DNA of 64,000 nt from Leptolyngbya sp. SIOISBB (GTDB taxonomy: Bacteria; Cyanobacteriota; Cyanobacteriia; Phormidesmidales; Phormidesmidaceae): assembly GCA_010671905.1 (NCBI GenBank), contig JAAHII010000001.1:2914001-2978000 (forward strand), in the 5' to 3' direction. Under the pieces are notes generated by a model that did not search any database, was not told the origin of the DNA, and was given only the letters and a program-made list of their open reading frames with translations. Positions 48,308 through 57,904 of this stretch are shown here, piece by piece; within the stretch, counting starts at the first letter, position 1, and every line of letters begins with the position of its first letter. The translations under genes were made by a program, and so were the position numbers.

Positions 48308-48435
48308 AGGGTCTGTCATCATTTAGCGGCCAAACTCTTTCAGCAAAGGAACGACAGCCCCTAGCCTATGGCGTGAGTGCGGGCGCGGAAATGTTTGGCC
48401 CCAAAGGCTTCTGGGATTAATTGATGACGCGCCCT
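48308..48435. mobile_element. 128-bp MITE-like element, copy 2
   Basis: Begins AGGGTCTGTCATCATTTAG exactly as the copy at 27752 and ends TTGATGACGCGCCCT. Same length, same orientation, similar interior. It lies between the LapA-like gene and the membrane protein gene. The flanking bases (CT left, CA right) do not give a clear target duplication. Confidence 0.8.
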
Positions 48436-48501
48436 CAGCGGCTCACAGCTCAGATCGTTAGCGGCGCATGATTCTGCAAGTTGATCCGACAGGTTAAAAG
48501 G

Positions 48502-49125
48502 CTACCAATCCCAACTGGCGCGAAACCAATACCAGTCTTTGTGTATCGGCTCGATGTGGTAAACATCGTTGCCAAAGGGACTGCCTTGGTCATTGGGTTG
48601 AAAGGCAAAGCCGTGGGGCGCTGGGAAAAAGCCGTGGGCACCCGTTTGGAAATAGGTGCCGCCCCGGCTATCAGTGGCATAGTAGGTGACGTAGTAGAGC
48701 CCTAAACGTTGGTTCAGTGGAAATTCGCTAAAGCTGTCATCGGTCATTGGTGCATTATCCACCTGTGCTAAAAACGCCCCTTCAGATAACGCAAAAGCCC
48801 CGCGCATCGGCCAGTTGAACGTGAGGCTGATCTGAGTTACTAAAACCATCATGGCGGTGGCGATCGCCACCCTTCTTAAGGGATATTGCCGCCGTCGCTG
48901 AGTCGAGAAAGGGGCATGATCCAGCAGATTTACTGAGCGCTGATGCCGTCGCCGCAACAACACAACCACGCTGCCAATCGGAATCACCACCAGCAAGAGC
49001 CCCATACTCAGAATCGCGGCCACAAATACCCAATCCTCCAATCTCCCCGGCCAGAGGCTGCACCACAGCAGCACAAGACAATAGAGATCAATGGCTAAGA
49101 GGATGATCAACCAACTCCGGCTCAT
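48502..49125 (-). CDS. membrane protein of unknown function
   Basis: About 207 residues from ATG 49125, which has GAGGG ten bases upstream; the frame is open to 49191. Three hydrophobic segments (WLIILLAIDLYCLVLLW, WVFVAAILSMGLLLVVIPIG, VAIATAMMVLVTQISLTF) precede an outside-facing domain of about 100 residues rich in aromatics (LGLYYVTYYATDSRGGTYF, HKDWYWFRASWDW). I do not recognise the family. Confidence 0.6.
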   Translation of the reverse strand: MSRSWLIILLAIDLYCLVLLWCSLWPGRLEDWVFVAAILSMGLLLVVIPIGSVVVLLRRRHQRSVNLLDHAPFSTQRRRQYPLRRVAIATAMMVLVTQISLTFNWPMRGAFALSEGAFLAQVDNAPMTDDSFSEFPLNQRLGLYYVTYYATDSRGGTYFQTGAHGFFPAPHGFAFQPNDQGSPFGNDVYHIEPIHKDWYWFRASWDW

Positions 49126-49329
49126 GATTTGGGCCCTCACAATACCGATCAGTAAACGGGGAAGCAACTGGCATGAGCCCACATCACCCATCGCTAGGCA
49201 TCTTCACGATGCAAGCAAGAACAGGTTTTTATCACGGGCAAAGCGTCAAGCAGGCCTTGTCTCTCCTAATCATTGCGGATGCGATCGCTGTCTTGTTATT
49301 CAAGATGCCCAGTTGGGGAAGGGCGCACT

Positions 49330-49653
49330 CCTGATTATCGATAGCGGTGGGGCATGGAGACCTGATTCGCAGCCTTGAAACGCGGGGCTTCAACCTCGAA
49401 TCGACACATTTCTACCATGCTGAACGGCTCAGTAAGTTGATAGCGCTGTTGGCCTTAGCGTTCCACTTGACCATGCTCACTGGACTCTGGCAACACCAGC
49501 CGCCGCCGCTGCCACTGAAAAGCTCATGGCCGTAGAGCGCAGAGTTGATTGCGCTGTGACGGTGACTTTCTACGGCGCACTTTCTTCAGTTTCTACCTGC
49601 AGCGCTCGGAATTTAAGCAGATTCTACGATTCTTGTACTTGTGCTTATACTGA
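49330..49653 (+). pseudogene. remnant of an IS4-type transposase C-terminus
   Basis: Three frames together read like the end of an IS4-family transposase. An ETxFAALK segment appears near 49352. The ORF to 49535 has LETRGFNLESTHFYHAERLS, then KLIALLALAFHLTMLTG. Another frame after 49530 has AHGRRAQS and FLRRTFFSFYLQRSEFKQIL. At least three lesions separate them. No intact element or terminal repeats found. Confidence 0.65.
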
Positions 49654-50251
49654 GGCCAAAATTTAACTTAATTCAGCATTTCAACGGAAGTCAGAAGTCT
49701 TCAGCATATGTGAAATTCTTATTACAAAGAAAACCACCGTGCCATATGGTGACACATAGGAAATTAGACGGAGATCGCATTAATTTCCTTTAAGTCAACT
49801 TCATGATGGCGCAGTTAGGTTTTCTGGGCTCTGATGGTGCATATCTACCAGAAAAAAAGGTGACTTCAGAGTCGGAAAAGATGAAACTTTTGGACAAGTG
49901 TTGGCAGGATTTTTAGGCTAGTTCGGCGTTATCCAAGCAGCGCACAAATTCCTAAGAGCTAATGCATTAGCTACAGCTTTGATTAAGCAATTTTGTTTCA
50001 GTTTTGCCTAAAGTTTGAGCTGCAAGCTCAAATGATAGATTTGCGTTAGCTGTGCTTGTTGTTCCCCAACTGCGGCGAGTTTTTTTGTCGCTTAGCAAAA
50101 GGGCGATGTGAGCTTTTTCAGCGTGCGCTTTGATGGCGCAAATGCGTTGAAAAATTCTTGCATCGCACCCGTTTTTGGGTGATTTTTCTCAGCATCTTTT
50201 CCGTCCTGGTTTCACCGGTTCGTTATCTGAAAACACCTTCAGGGAAAAACC
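49654..50251. other. 598-bp gap with a compound hairpin
   Basis: Arms 50114-50123 (TTTTTCAGCG) and 50145-50154 (CGTTGAAAAA) pair with one mismatch, with an inner TGCGC/GCGCA pair. It lies about 100 bp before the repeat-protein gene, so it is probably part of its leader. No gene seen. Confidence 0.5.
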
Positions 50252-51712
50252 ATGAAACTCATCAGTTTGAATGACAACATAGTTAAGTTTGGGCCAACCA
50301 CTTCAGAGGCAGATTTACAAAGCAGCGGTGCCGCTAGCGTAACGTTTGGCAACACCACGATTTACATCGGCACTTACCAAAAAACAAGTATTGATCAAGA
50401 CCCGATTGTGACGAGTTTTACCAATGGTACTCGTGACTGGACCCGATATTATGACACGTCGCCAATTGATGGTCGTGGTGTTGGTTTGCTGTGGGACGAG
50501 ACATCGCAAAACTTGTACGGGGTATTTACGGCTGATGGCGGCTCCCAGGGACCTAATACCTTTGGACAAGCCACCCAAGGCGGCTGGCTCTCAGGCTATG
50601 GCTCGGGTGGGGGCGCTAAGGCGAGTGTTTTGCTGAAGCTAGACCCCGATGACGGTGACTCTGAGGCGGGCACTTTCATCCGAGCTCAACTCTCTAACGG
50701 TAGCACCAATACCGTAGACCCCGTTGGCTTAGATTTCATTAATAACGAGGTCATCTTTTTCGGCGACTCCTTCTTTACGCCTTTAAATGTGAATGGCCAA
50801 AGGTTCGGTAACCGCAATCCGGCTTTCACCAGTCCATTTGACTATCGGGTAGCACTCACGGCTGATCTGTCCCAGGCGACCAGCGCTGCAGCGATCGGTT
50901 GGAACGGCGTCACCCAGTTTGGTTCGTTCGGGGGCAGTGCGTCCGGGAATGTTGGCGGCAGCAATCTCTTTCTAGCCTTGAACCTGTCTGCCCAAATCGG
51001 TACCGCAGGATTTGGCCAATCCGTCACCACCTTCAACTATGTCGTTAATGGCATCAACATTGAGAGCATATTTGACGAGGGGTATTATTTAGCCACGAAT
51101 CCTGATGTTGCCGCAGCAGTCAGAGGGGGAGTGTTGGAGTCGGGCTATGTGCATTTTTTAGTGGCAGGCCTGGCAGAGGGTCGGGAACCGTTCCAGTTTT
51201 ATGATGAAGGGTATTACCTCGCCAATAATGCCGATGTTGCGGCGGCGGTAGGCTCTGGAGCCTTAGTGAGTGGGCTGCAACACTTTCTGCTGTCTGGCCA
51301 TGAGGAAGCGCGCGATCCCTCCGCCGCATTTGATAGCAGCGATTATTTGCTCAGGAATCCAGATGTGAAGGCTGCCGTTGACAGTGGCGCGATCGGCAGT
51401 GCATTTGAGCATTTTGCTAACTTTGGCCTAGCTGAAGGCCGCTTTTCAGACGTCCTTTTATTTGATGAGAGATTTTACCTCGCCAATAACGCTGATGTGG
51501 CACAGGCAGTCACGAATGGACTATTCAGTTCAGGTTTTGAGCATTTCCTTGCTTTTGGCCAAACAGAAAACCGTGACCCCAGTGCTGGCTTTAGCCAAGC
51601 TGCTTACTTGGCGCTTCATAGTGATATCGCCGCAGGTGTGGCCAACGGCAGCATTCGCAGTGCTTTCGCTCACTATGCAACCTTTGGTCTGGCTGAAGGT
51701 CGAGCGATCTAG
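50252..51712 (+). CDS. secreted-type protein with five YYLA-NPDV repeats
   Basis: 486 residues without a signal peptide. Residues 1-265 form a Gly/Thr/Asn-rich domain I do not recognise. From 273 to the end are five repeats of about 43-45 residues, each of the type FDExYYLAxNPDVAAAV, then xGxxxSGxxHFxxxGxxEGR. Starts near 273, 317, 360, 403 and 447. Such repeats occur in large Ca-binding or type I-exported cyanobacterial proteins. Lack of an N-terminal signal fits C-terminal type I export, but no RTX nonapeptides are present. Function unknown. Confidence 0.7.
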   Translation: MKLISLNDNIVKFGPTTSEADLQSSGAASVTFGNTTIYIGTYQKTSIDQDPIVTSFTNGTRDWTRYYDTSPIDGRGVGLLWDETSQNLYGVFTADGGSQGPNTFGQATQGGWLSGYGSGGGAKASVLLKLDPDDGDSEAGTFIRAQLSNGSTNTVDPVGLDFINNEVIFFGDSFFTPLNVNGQRFGNRNPAFTSPFDYRVALTADLSQATSAAAIGWNGVTQFGSFGGSASGNVGGSNLFLALNLSAQIGTAGFGQSVTTFNYVVNGINIESIFDEGYYLATNPDVAAAVRGGVLESGYVHFLVAGLAEGREPFQFYDEGYYLANNADVAAAVGSGALVSGLQHFLLSGHEEARDPSAAFDSSDYLLRNPDVKAAVDSGAIGSAFEHFANFGLAEGRFSDVLLFDERFYLANNADVAQAVTNGLFSSGFEHFLAFGQTENRDPSAGFSQAAYLALHSDIAAGVANGSIRSAFAHYATFGLAEGRAI

Positions 51713-52193
51713 AACCTGGGCTGGGGGCAAGGTTCACCGCCAACCATTCTGCTAACGCGTATGGAGGCTGCGGGATTGTATGAGATTGGGAGCTTTGCCT
51801 ACTTAAAACGGCAACAGCGATCGCGTGGCATGTCATCGAGCAGATGAGCGGTGAGGTTCTTGCTGATGGACTTAGGCCTTCAGTACGGGACCAAAAACGT
51901 GAAAAGACGGTAAGGCTGGGTTTTCGTCAGAATCACCATAATTCGCCAGAAACCCCATGACTGATCAGCCGTTCTCAGTATGAGAATGATGCTTGCGGTT
52001 GAAGTGGCAGCCAAAGTCAAAAACTTCATTTTGCCCTTCTGAAACGGGCTGTATAGACGGGATTTTGGCTTCAATAGCACTCAAACAATCCAACATGAGA
52101 ATGGCTGGATCTCATCGTTCTCCCTCTCGACGGGGGAGCACCGCGCGGTAAGATCTAAGACTGCTGTATTCATTGCCCAAACCATTCTTCACT
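51713..52193. other. 480-bp gap, no gene seen
   Basis: Between the repeat-protein gene and miaB; no terminator with a T-run and no RNA found. Confidence 0.4.
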
Positions 52194-53549
52194 ATGTCTA
52201 CTGCTCCCCGTCGTTATCACGTCACTACTTTCGGCTGTCAGATGAACAAAGCCGACTCTGAACGCATGGCTGGAGTTTTAGACGATATGGGATTGCAGTG
52301 GGAAGCCGATCCCTTTCAAGCTGATGTGGTGTTGTACAACACCTGCACCATTCGCGACAACGCCGAGCAAAAGGTTTATTCCTACTTGGGGCGACAGGCG
52401 AAGCGCAAGCAAGAAAAGCCCGACCTGACACTGATCGTCGCCGGTTGTGTCGCCCAGCAAGAAGGCGCAGCACTGCTGCGCCGGGTTCCCGAACTCGATT
52501 TAGTCATGGGGCCACAGCACGCCAATCGCCTACAAGACTTGTTGGAACAGGTGATGGATGGCAATCAGGTGGTCGCTACCGAGCCGGTCCACATTATGGA
52601 AGACATCACCAAGCCCCGTCGCGATAGTAGCGTCACGGCTTGGGTAAATGTGATCTATGGCTGTAATGAACGCTGTACCTACTGTGTGGTACCCGGCGTC
52701 CGTGGGGTGGAGCAGTCCCGCACACCACAAGCCATTCGCGCTGAGATGGCAGAGTTAGGTCGGCAGGGTTATAAAGAAATCACGTTGTTGGGACAGAACA
52801 TTGACGCTTACGGGCGCGATCTGCCAGGGGTGACGCCAGAAGGGCGTCGACAAAACACACTCACGGATTTGCTCTACTACGTTCACGATGTCCCTGGTAT
52901 TGAGCGCATTCGCTTTGCGACCAGCCATCCCCGCTACTTTACTGAGCGGCTGATCAAAGCCTGCAATGAACTCCCCAAAGTTTGTGAGCACTTCCACATT
53001 CCTTTTCAATCCGGTGACAACGATGTGTTGAAGGCGATGGCACGGGGCTACACTCACGAAAAATATCGCCGCATCATCGACACCATTCGCGAATATATGC
53101 CCGATGCTTCGATTAGTGCGGATGCGATCGTGGGTTTTCCTGGTGAAACTGAGGAGCAGTTCCAGAAGACGTTCCAGCTAGTGGATGACATCGGGTTTGA
53201 CCTGCTCAATACCGCCGCCTATTCTCCTCGGCCCAACACTCCCGCAGCGGTGTGGGACAACCAGCTAAGCGAGGAAGAGAAAAGCGATCGCCTCCAACGG
53301 CTCAACCATCTGGTCAATCAAAAAGCCGCTGAGCGATCACTGCGCTATCGCGATCGCATTGAAGAGGTGCTTGTCGAAGACGTCAATCCTAAAGATTCTT
53401 CACAGGTTATGGGCCGCACTCGTGGCAACCGCCTGACCTTTTTTGCCGGTGACATTGCCGAGTTAAAAGGCGAGTTAGTCAAAGTGCAAATTACTGAAAT
53501 CCGGCCCTTTAGCCTGACGGGTGAACCGCTAACTCCTGTAGTTGCTTGA
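52194..53549 (+). CDS. miaB: tRNA-2-methylthio-N6-dimethylallyladenosine synthase
   Basis: Radical-SAM methylthiotransferase that modifies A37 of tRNAs reading UNN codons. The N-terminal UPF0004 domain has cysteines in [23 protein letters not shown] and [10 protein letters not shown]. The radical-SAM CxxxCxxC is [14 protein letters not shown], and a TRAM domain closes the protein ([21 protein letters not shown]). ATG 52194 is chosen over an upstream TTG. Length 451. Confidence 0.96.
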   Translation: MSTAPRRYHVTTFGCQMNKADSERMAGVLDDMGLQWEADPFQADVVLYNTCTIRDNAEQKVYSYLGRQAKRKQEKPDLTLIVAGCVAQQEGAALLRRVPELDLVMGPQHANRLQDLLEQVMDGNQVVATEPVHIMEDITKPRRDSSVTAWVNVIYGCNERCTYCVVPGVRGVEQSRTPQAIRAEMAELGRQGYKEITLLGQNIDAYGRDLPGVTPEGRRQNTLTDLLYYVHDVPGIERIRFATSHPRYFTERLIKACNELPKVCEHFHIPFQSGDNDVLKAMARGYTHEKYRRIIDTIREYMPDASISADAIVGFPGETEEQFQKTFQLVDDIGFDLLNTAAYSPRPNTPAAVWDNQLSEEEKSDRLQRLNHLVNQKAAERSLRYRDRIEEVLVEDVNPKDSSQVMGRTRGNRLTFFAGDIAELKGELVKVQITEIRPFSLTGEPLTPVVA

Positions 53550-54010
53550 TCCTTATGAACCAATAACCAGAAATGGACACTAACTCAGAATCATTGAAGT
53601 GTTACCTAATCAGTTAGGTGAAGAGTCAAAAGAGTAGCGATATACACTATCTACATAATCCGTAGGCTCAACGCTGAGACCATAGGCTTACTCCATCTGT
53701 ACTATTTTGGCTAACCATCAATGCCAAAAGAAGAAAGCTCTTGGCCTTTTTCATCAAGGTATATACACTCATCGGAGATTACGTTTCAGCGGACTTAATC
53801 ATTCAAACTATACGTGTTGCAGAGACAGAGATGAAGAGACAGACAAGATTACGTGAATCTACTATCTCTATCCTGTGCAGCTAGGTATATTTTCTGTTAT
53901 GAGTTGTGCTAATTAACGTCAAAGCTTGGTTAATGGGACGGCTGATTACAGCGTGTCTTAGAGGATCCTAAAGCGTAATCATACGGCCTTTAAATTAAGA
54001 GGAAAGTTTC
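53550..54010. other. 461-bp gap, no gene seen
   Basis: AT-rich upstream region of the second PEP-CTERM gene; AGAGGAAAG about 5 bases before its ATG is a good ribosome site. Confidence 0.45.
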
Positions 54011-54676
54011 ATGAGACATATATCTCAGCCACTGTGCTTAGCAGTAAGTTCTACAGCGCTGATGTTAGCGGCTGCTCAGAATCCTGTTCATGCCGTTTCA
54101 TTCACAAACGACACCATTGATATCGCTGGCGAAACAGGACTGCAAATTGTCCGTGAAGGGTCTACCTTTGGGGGAGAAGAGTGGATTAAGGCGAGTGTTA
54201 CAGATGGTGACCCTAATGCTCTTACCCAGGCACGCATTGATGCTGGTTTCCGCTTGGCGACACGGACTGATATCGAAGGTTTATTAGATGCCTACGTGAT
54301 GGCATTAGGGACTTTTACGATTGAAGATAATCAACGCACCGAGTATGCACAATTCGGTGTCAGTCAGTCTAGTCCGTCTTTCACTTCCTTTTTGGGCACG
54401 ACTGCAGGGACTGTACTAAATGGAATCTATGTGAATGACCAGAATGATTTTGACCTGTTAACCGTTACTAATGAAGCGCCCCTTGCAGGACTCCCAGCAA
54501 ATAGTTGGCGCATCCGACCGAGTGCAGATATCTTGCAAGCAAACGGACAACCTAATCGCAATAGAGCGTTTTTATTAGTCCGCGATGCGGCTAAAGTTCC
54601 AGAACCAACGGCACTTCTCGCACTTTTTGCCATTGGTGGCATTGGCTTGGTGACAAAACACAAGTCTGTATCCTAA
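54011..54676 (+). CDS. PEP-CTERM exported protein
   Basis: 221 residues. A signal peptide (LCLAVSSTALMLAAAQNPVHA) is followed by a domain of about 170 residues I do not recognise, including FRLATRTDIEGLLDAYV and a Ser-rich stretch. The tail is KVPEPTALLALFAIGGIGLV then TKHKSVS, a standard PEP-CTERM sorting signal (motif, helix, basic end). Probably an envelope or extracellular protein processed by exosortase. Only one recognisable feature pair, so function is open. Confidence 0.85.
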   Translation: MRHISQPLCLAVSSTALMLAAAQNPVHAVSFTNDTIDIAGETGLQIVREGSTFGGEEWIKASVTDGDPNALTQARIDAGFRLATRTDIEGLLDAYVMALGTFTIEDNQRTEYAQFGVSQSSPSFTSFLGTTAGTVLNGIYVNDQNDFDLLTVTNEAPLAGLPANSWRIRPSADILQANGQPNRNRAFLLVRDAAKVPEPTALLALFAIGGIGLVTKHKSVS

Positions 54677-54818
54677 ACCTTGCTTATCATCATGATGCGT
54701 GAATCATGCTCTGGCCTCGGCTAGGGCAATCACTCGTCAACCGAAATTAAAAGCACGTTAGTGATGAATGGGCAAACAGTACTAGTCGTTTTGCAGATCT
54801 TGATTAATCCCTATCAGA

Positions 54819-55559
54819 TTAAAAAGGATATGGCTTAAAAGGAATCCATTGCGCCCACAGGCGGTTCAGGGTACCGTCTACGATCAGGGTCGTCAGTATC
54901 GTGTTCAAAGCCTCAAGGAGTTCGCGATTGCCAGGTAAGACCCCAACCCCAAAGGGATGCTGAGAAGGAATCTCAAAGGCGACTCTCACACCCGCACCTT
55001 GGGCCTCTGCTGCCATGAGCACGATCGAATCTTCAATAATGGCGTCAATCTGTCCTTTACGAAGTGCCCGCAGCATTTCGACCTCGACCCGGTGACTGCC
55101 TTCAAAGTAAACAGGTTCGATATCTGACGGCAAGACCTCTAACAGGCGAGTACTGACACTTTCTTGCAGAACCCCGATGCGTTTACCACTCAGGTGTGCC
55201 TTGCTTTCAATTTCAGCGTCTTCGCGCACCAGAATTGCCGTGTCGAAACGCCCATAGGGGCGGGTGAAATCAGCCCAGGCCCGACGCTCTTGAGTAATCA
55301 CTTGGTTAAACCAGATGACGTCATAGTCACCTGATGTTAGCGCTGGATAAAACCGCTTGAGGGGCAGACTAAACCATTGAGCCGTGAGGCCAAGGCGATC
55401 GCACACAATCCTCGTCAAGGCGGGCTCAAAGCCTTGACGTTCACCATCGCGAATGAAACTCATCGGACGAACGGCAATATCACTGGTGATAATCCTCAAT
55501 TCGCCCGGCGCCACAGTCGTAAAGTCAAGTAAATTCTGCACGCCGATTGTATTAGTCAT
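54819..55559 (-). CDS. family 3 solute-binding-like protein without signal peptide
   Basis: Resembles periplasmic amino-acid-binding proteins: GFEPALTRIVCDRLGL, LTSGDYDVIWFNQVIT, GKRIGVLQESVS, ALRKGQIDAIIEDSI and HPFGVGVLPGNRELLEALN. The start is ATG 55559 with AGAGG eight bases before it; 246 residues. No signal peptide or lipobox is seen, unlike transport binding proteins. No permease genes adjoin. It may be a cytoplasmic sensor or enzyme-like derivative. Confidence 0.75.
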   Translation of the reverse strand: MTNTIGVQNLLDFTTVAPGELRIITSDIAVRPMSFIRDGERQGFEPALTRIVCDRLGLTAQWFSLPLKRFYPALTSGDYDVIWFNQVITQERRAWADFTRPYGRFDTAILVREDAEIESKAHLSGKRIGVLQESVSTRLLEVLPSDIEPVYFEGSHRVEVEMLRALRKGQIDAIIEDSIVLMAAEAQGAGVRVAFEIPSQHPFGVGVLPGNRELLEALNTILTTLIVDGTLNRLWAQWIPFKPYPF

Positions 55560-55601
55560 AGTCTTTACCTCTAACCGTTGTGATAGGTAAGAGCGATGCA
55601 C

Positions 55602-55938
55602 ACTGCAATCAAATGCTTTAGAACCCTAACAAACCCTAGCAACTCTGGGAAGATAACCCTGAGCCCCTAAAGCAGTCTCAAGTTTAGCCCTACAGAGGAT
55701 CAGCAAGTTTGCCCCCATCAGAACAGGTCGCTTCAAGCTTCAAGCTCCATAGCACGAGCGATCGCGAGCATCGATTCAATCAGTATATTCCCAAGCAATC
55801 GTGTCTTCATTTTCGTTAAGTTTACTAACTGCTCCAACCGCGAGGTTACTGAACTATGACGACAACAGGTGAACCTCAGCCATCGACACATACAGGATAC
55901 TGAGATGATACAGAGCGAGATGACCCCATAGCCCAAGA
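55602..55938. other. 337-bp gap, no gene seen
   Basis: A short minus-strand frame at 55733-55942 lacks any family pattern and is probably noise. Confidence 0.4.
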
Positions 55939-56658
55939 TCATGCCTCTGCAGCGTCAATCTCCACCCCTAAGACTGGCGGCTCAATCTCACGCTGCAACA
56001 ACGTCAGGCAATCCGTCACTGGCAGGTTGTCAGACATCGCGGCAACGAGCGACTCATAGGTGTCTTGGTGTTGTTCTAGAAGGGTTTTGGCCTGCAAGAC
56101 GGCCCACCGCTGCCGCGTCTGCCCCTCTTGAATCGGTCTTTGCAACTGCTGCCAGAGAATAGAAAATTTTTGACGGTCGTCGTAGCCGCCTTGGGCTTGA
56201 CCATAAACCAGTTGCTCGGCAGCGATACCAGCCATCCATACTGTGCAATAGCGGTTTAAGGTTTGGGCAGGAAGTTGCCCGGTCTTCAACGTCGCCTCTA
56301 GGTCAGCAGTATCAAATTGCACTCCCCCCATGCCCGGTAGTCCTTTTTGCCAAGCCTCCCAAGCGCTCAGAGTGTAATCAGCCACGGGAATTTTCAGCAA
56401 ATATGCGACCAGAAAGTGCCCCGCTTCGTGATGCAAGACCCGGTCTCGCTCGTCCCCAGATAACCGATTCAGACCGTTAATCAATAGATTGCCAAGGGTG
56501 CCGTTAAGACTGGTCTGGTCGAGGGTGGCAATACCTAAGATTGCGGCGATCACAACCACTGGCACTGATTGGGGCAAGTGTACTAAGGGACCAACCAACA
56601 TGCCTAGCGTCACAATAAAAATCGTAATCGCGACCAGATTCAGCGTTAGTTGACCCAT
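55939..56658 (-). CDS. M41-like membrane metalloprotease without AAA domain
   Basis: 239 residues. Two N-terminal hydrophobic segments (LNLVAITIFIVTLGMLVGPL and VPVVVIAAILGIATL) precede the zinc motif HEAGH at residues 77-81. Downstream, MAGIAAEQLVYGQAQGGYDD contains the likely third ligand region of FtsH-type peptidases. The AAA+ ATPase module of FtsH is absent, so it cannot unfold substrates. ATG 56658 is chosen; the frame extends to 56730. Substrate unknown. Confidence 0.78.
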   Translation of the reverse strand: MGQLTLNLVAITIFIVTLGMLVGPLVHLPQSVPVVVIAAILGIATLDQTSLNGTLGNLLINGLNRLSGDERDRVLHHEAGHFLVAYLLKIPVADYTLSAWEAWQKGLPGMGGVQFDTADLEATLKTGQLPAQTLNRYCTVWMAGIAAEQLVYGQAQGGYDDRQKFSILWQQLQRPIQEGQTRQRWAVLQAKTLLEQHQDTYESLVAAMSDNLPVTDCLTLLQREIEPPVLGVEIDAAEA

Positions 56659-56769
56659 CGTAAGTGTATTTCCTCTAATACCAGCGATCGCCAAGATGTC
56701 CTTGTGATGCGGACAAAGCGGCTCGTGCAATCCGCTGAAGCCGATTCGGCCTCCGGACGTTTCTTTAGC

Positions 56770-57552
56770 TTAACGATCTTTGTAAAAGGTTTCTAAACTC
56801 TCTGAGTTACCCACAAAACGCCAATGCCAGGGTTCGTACTGCACCCCTTGTTCATTACCTTCTGGAAAAGAGAGTTCAAAGTTGTAGCGGGGGGCATTGT
56901 CGGCTAGCCACTGAAATGCATCAGTGTCTTCAAAGTCGACACTCAAATGCGTGTCCGGTTGATCGGCATCCCCAATATCGATCGCATATCCCGTATGGTG
57001 TTCGCTATAACCGGGTGGCGCACTCACTTCCGCTCGCGTCGAGGCCGTCTGCCCCCGCTCAGCCTTAATTTCAAAAAACAGATACTGCTGATCTGAAACG
57101 GTACGAAAGCCTGAAATGGGTGTCAGATATACGCCATCTCCTGCAGCTGCTGTCACCATCGCTTCAAATCGATCAGCGGCCTCTGGCTGCATCAGAATTG
57201 CCTCGTTAAGCGTCAACGCCACCAGCTCCGAGGCATCGGCTTCCTCGTAGGCAAGGTGGCCCAAGAGCGAAGACCGCGAAGGCGTAGACTCTGCATTAAC
57301 CATGGAACTGGCACCAGGGCCAGGCGAACTGACCAGCATCGGCTCAAACGGAATCGGTAATGTGGCGGTTTCGGCCCCTTGATACGTCAGCCAAGAAACC
57401 ACGAGACCCGCGATCGCACTTAACAACCCGACGAAAAACCACAGTAGCCAGCGTCGCCAGCCCCGGAGCCCCTTACGTTCACCCGTTTGACCCAAGCCAT
57501 CCCGCTGGGCTACAGGAATATCATCCATCGGTTCGTAAAAATTAGGCTTCAC
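56770..57552 (-). CDS. D-alanyl-D-alanine carboxypeptidase, VanY/M15B family
   Basis: Zinc carboxypeptidase that removes the terminal D-Ala of peptidoglycan stems. A single N-terminal anchor (LLWFFVGLLSAIAGLVVSWL) places it facing the periplasm. Motifs are ISGFRTVSDQQYLF, SEHHTGYAIDIGD (His and Asp ligands) and EPWHWRFVG (His ligand). Length 260, start GTG at 57552. Confidence 0.9.
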   Translation of the reverse strand: MKPNFYEPMDDIPVAQRDGLGQTGERKGLRGWRRWLLWFFVGLLSAIAGLVVSWLTYQGAETATLPIPFEPMLVSSPGPGASSMVNAESTPSRSSLLGHLAYEEADASELVALTLNEAILMQPEAADRFEAMVTAAAGDGVYLTPISGFRTVSDQQYLFFEIKAERGQTASTRAEVSAPPGYSEHHTGYAIDIGDADQPDTHLSVDFEDTDAFQWLADNAPRYNFELSFPEGNEQGVQYEPWHWRFVGNSESLETFYKDR

Positions 57553-57904
57553 AATTCAGCTACCTAAAGCAGGGGTCTAACCGTCTAGTCTTCACTGGGA
57601 TGCGAGCAGTCAGCACTGCCGCCGGGATTGCAACAGCCATGCTGCACCCACCCTATGGTCGTACAGGTATAAACATGTGGGCGATTGCCCTTAGACAGCA
57701 ATTATGAAGGGAATTGTAAAAATCGTAAATTCTATTTCATCACAATGGCATCGGCTACTGCAAAAGACTTGATGAATTGACGGACCAAGTCCTTATTAAT
57801 TGCCGTTAGGAGTTACTAATATCAGTAAAATTCCCCTTATTTCCAGAAAATCGCCTATGGACTGGAGCTTTGGAGTAAGCTCGTAGAGTAGCGCCGGTAG
57901 TATC
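57553..57904. other. 352-bp gap, no gene seen
   Basis: Divergent gap between the VanY-like gene and the SH3/peptidoglycan-binding gene; must hold both promoters. Confidence 0.4.
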
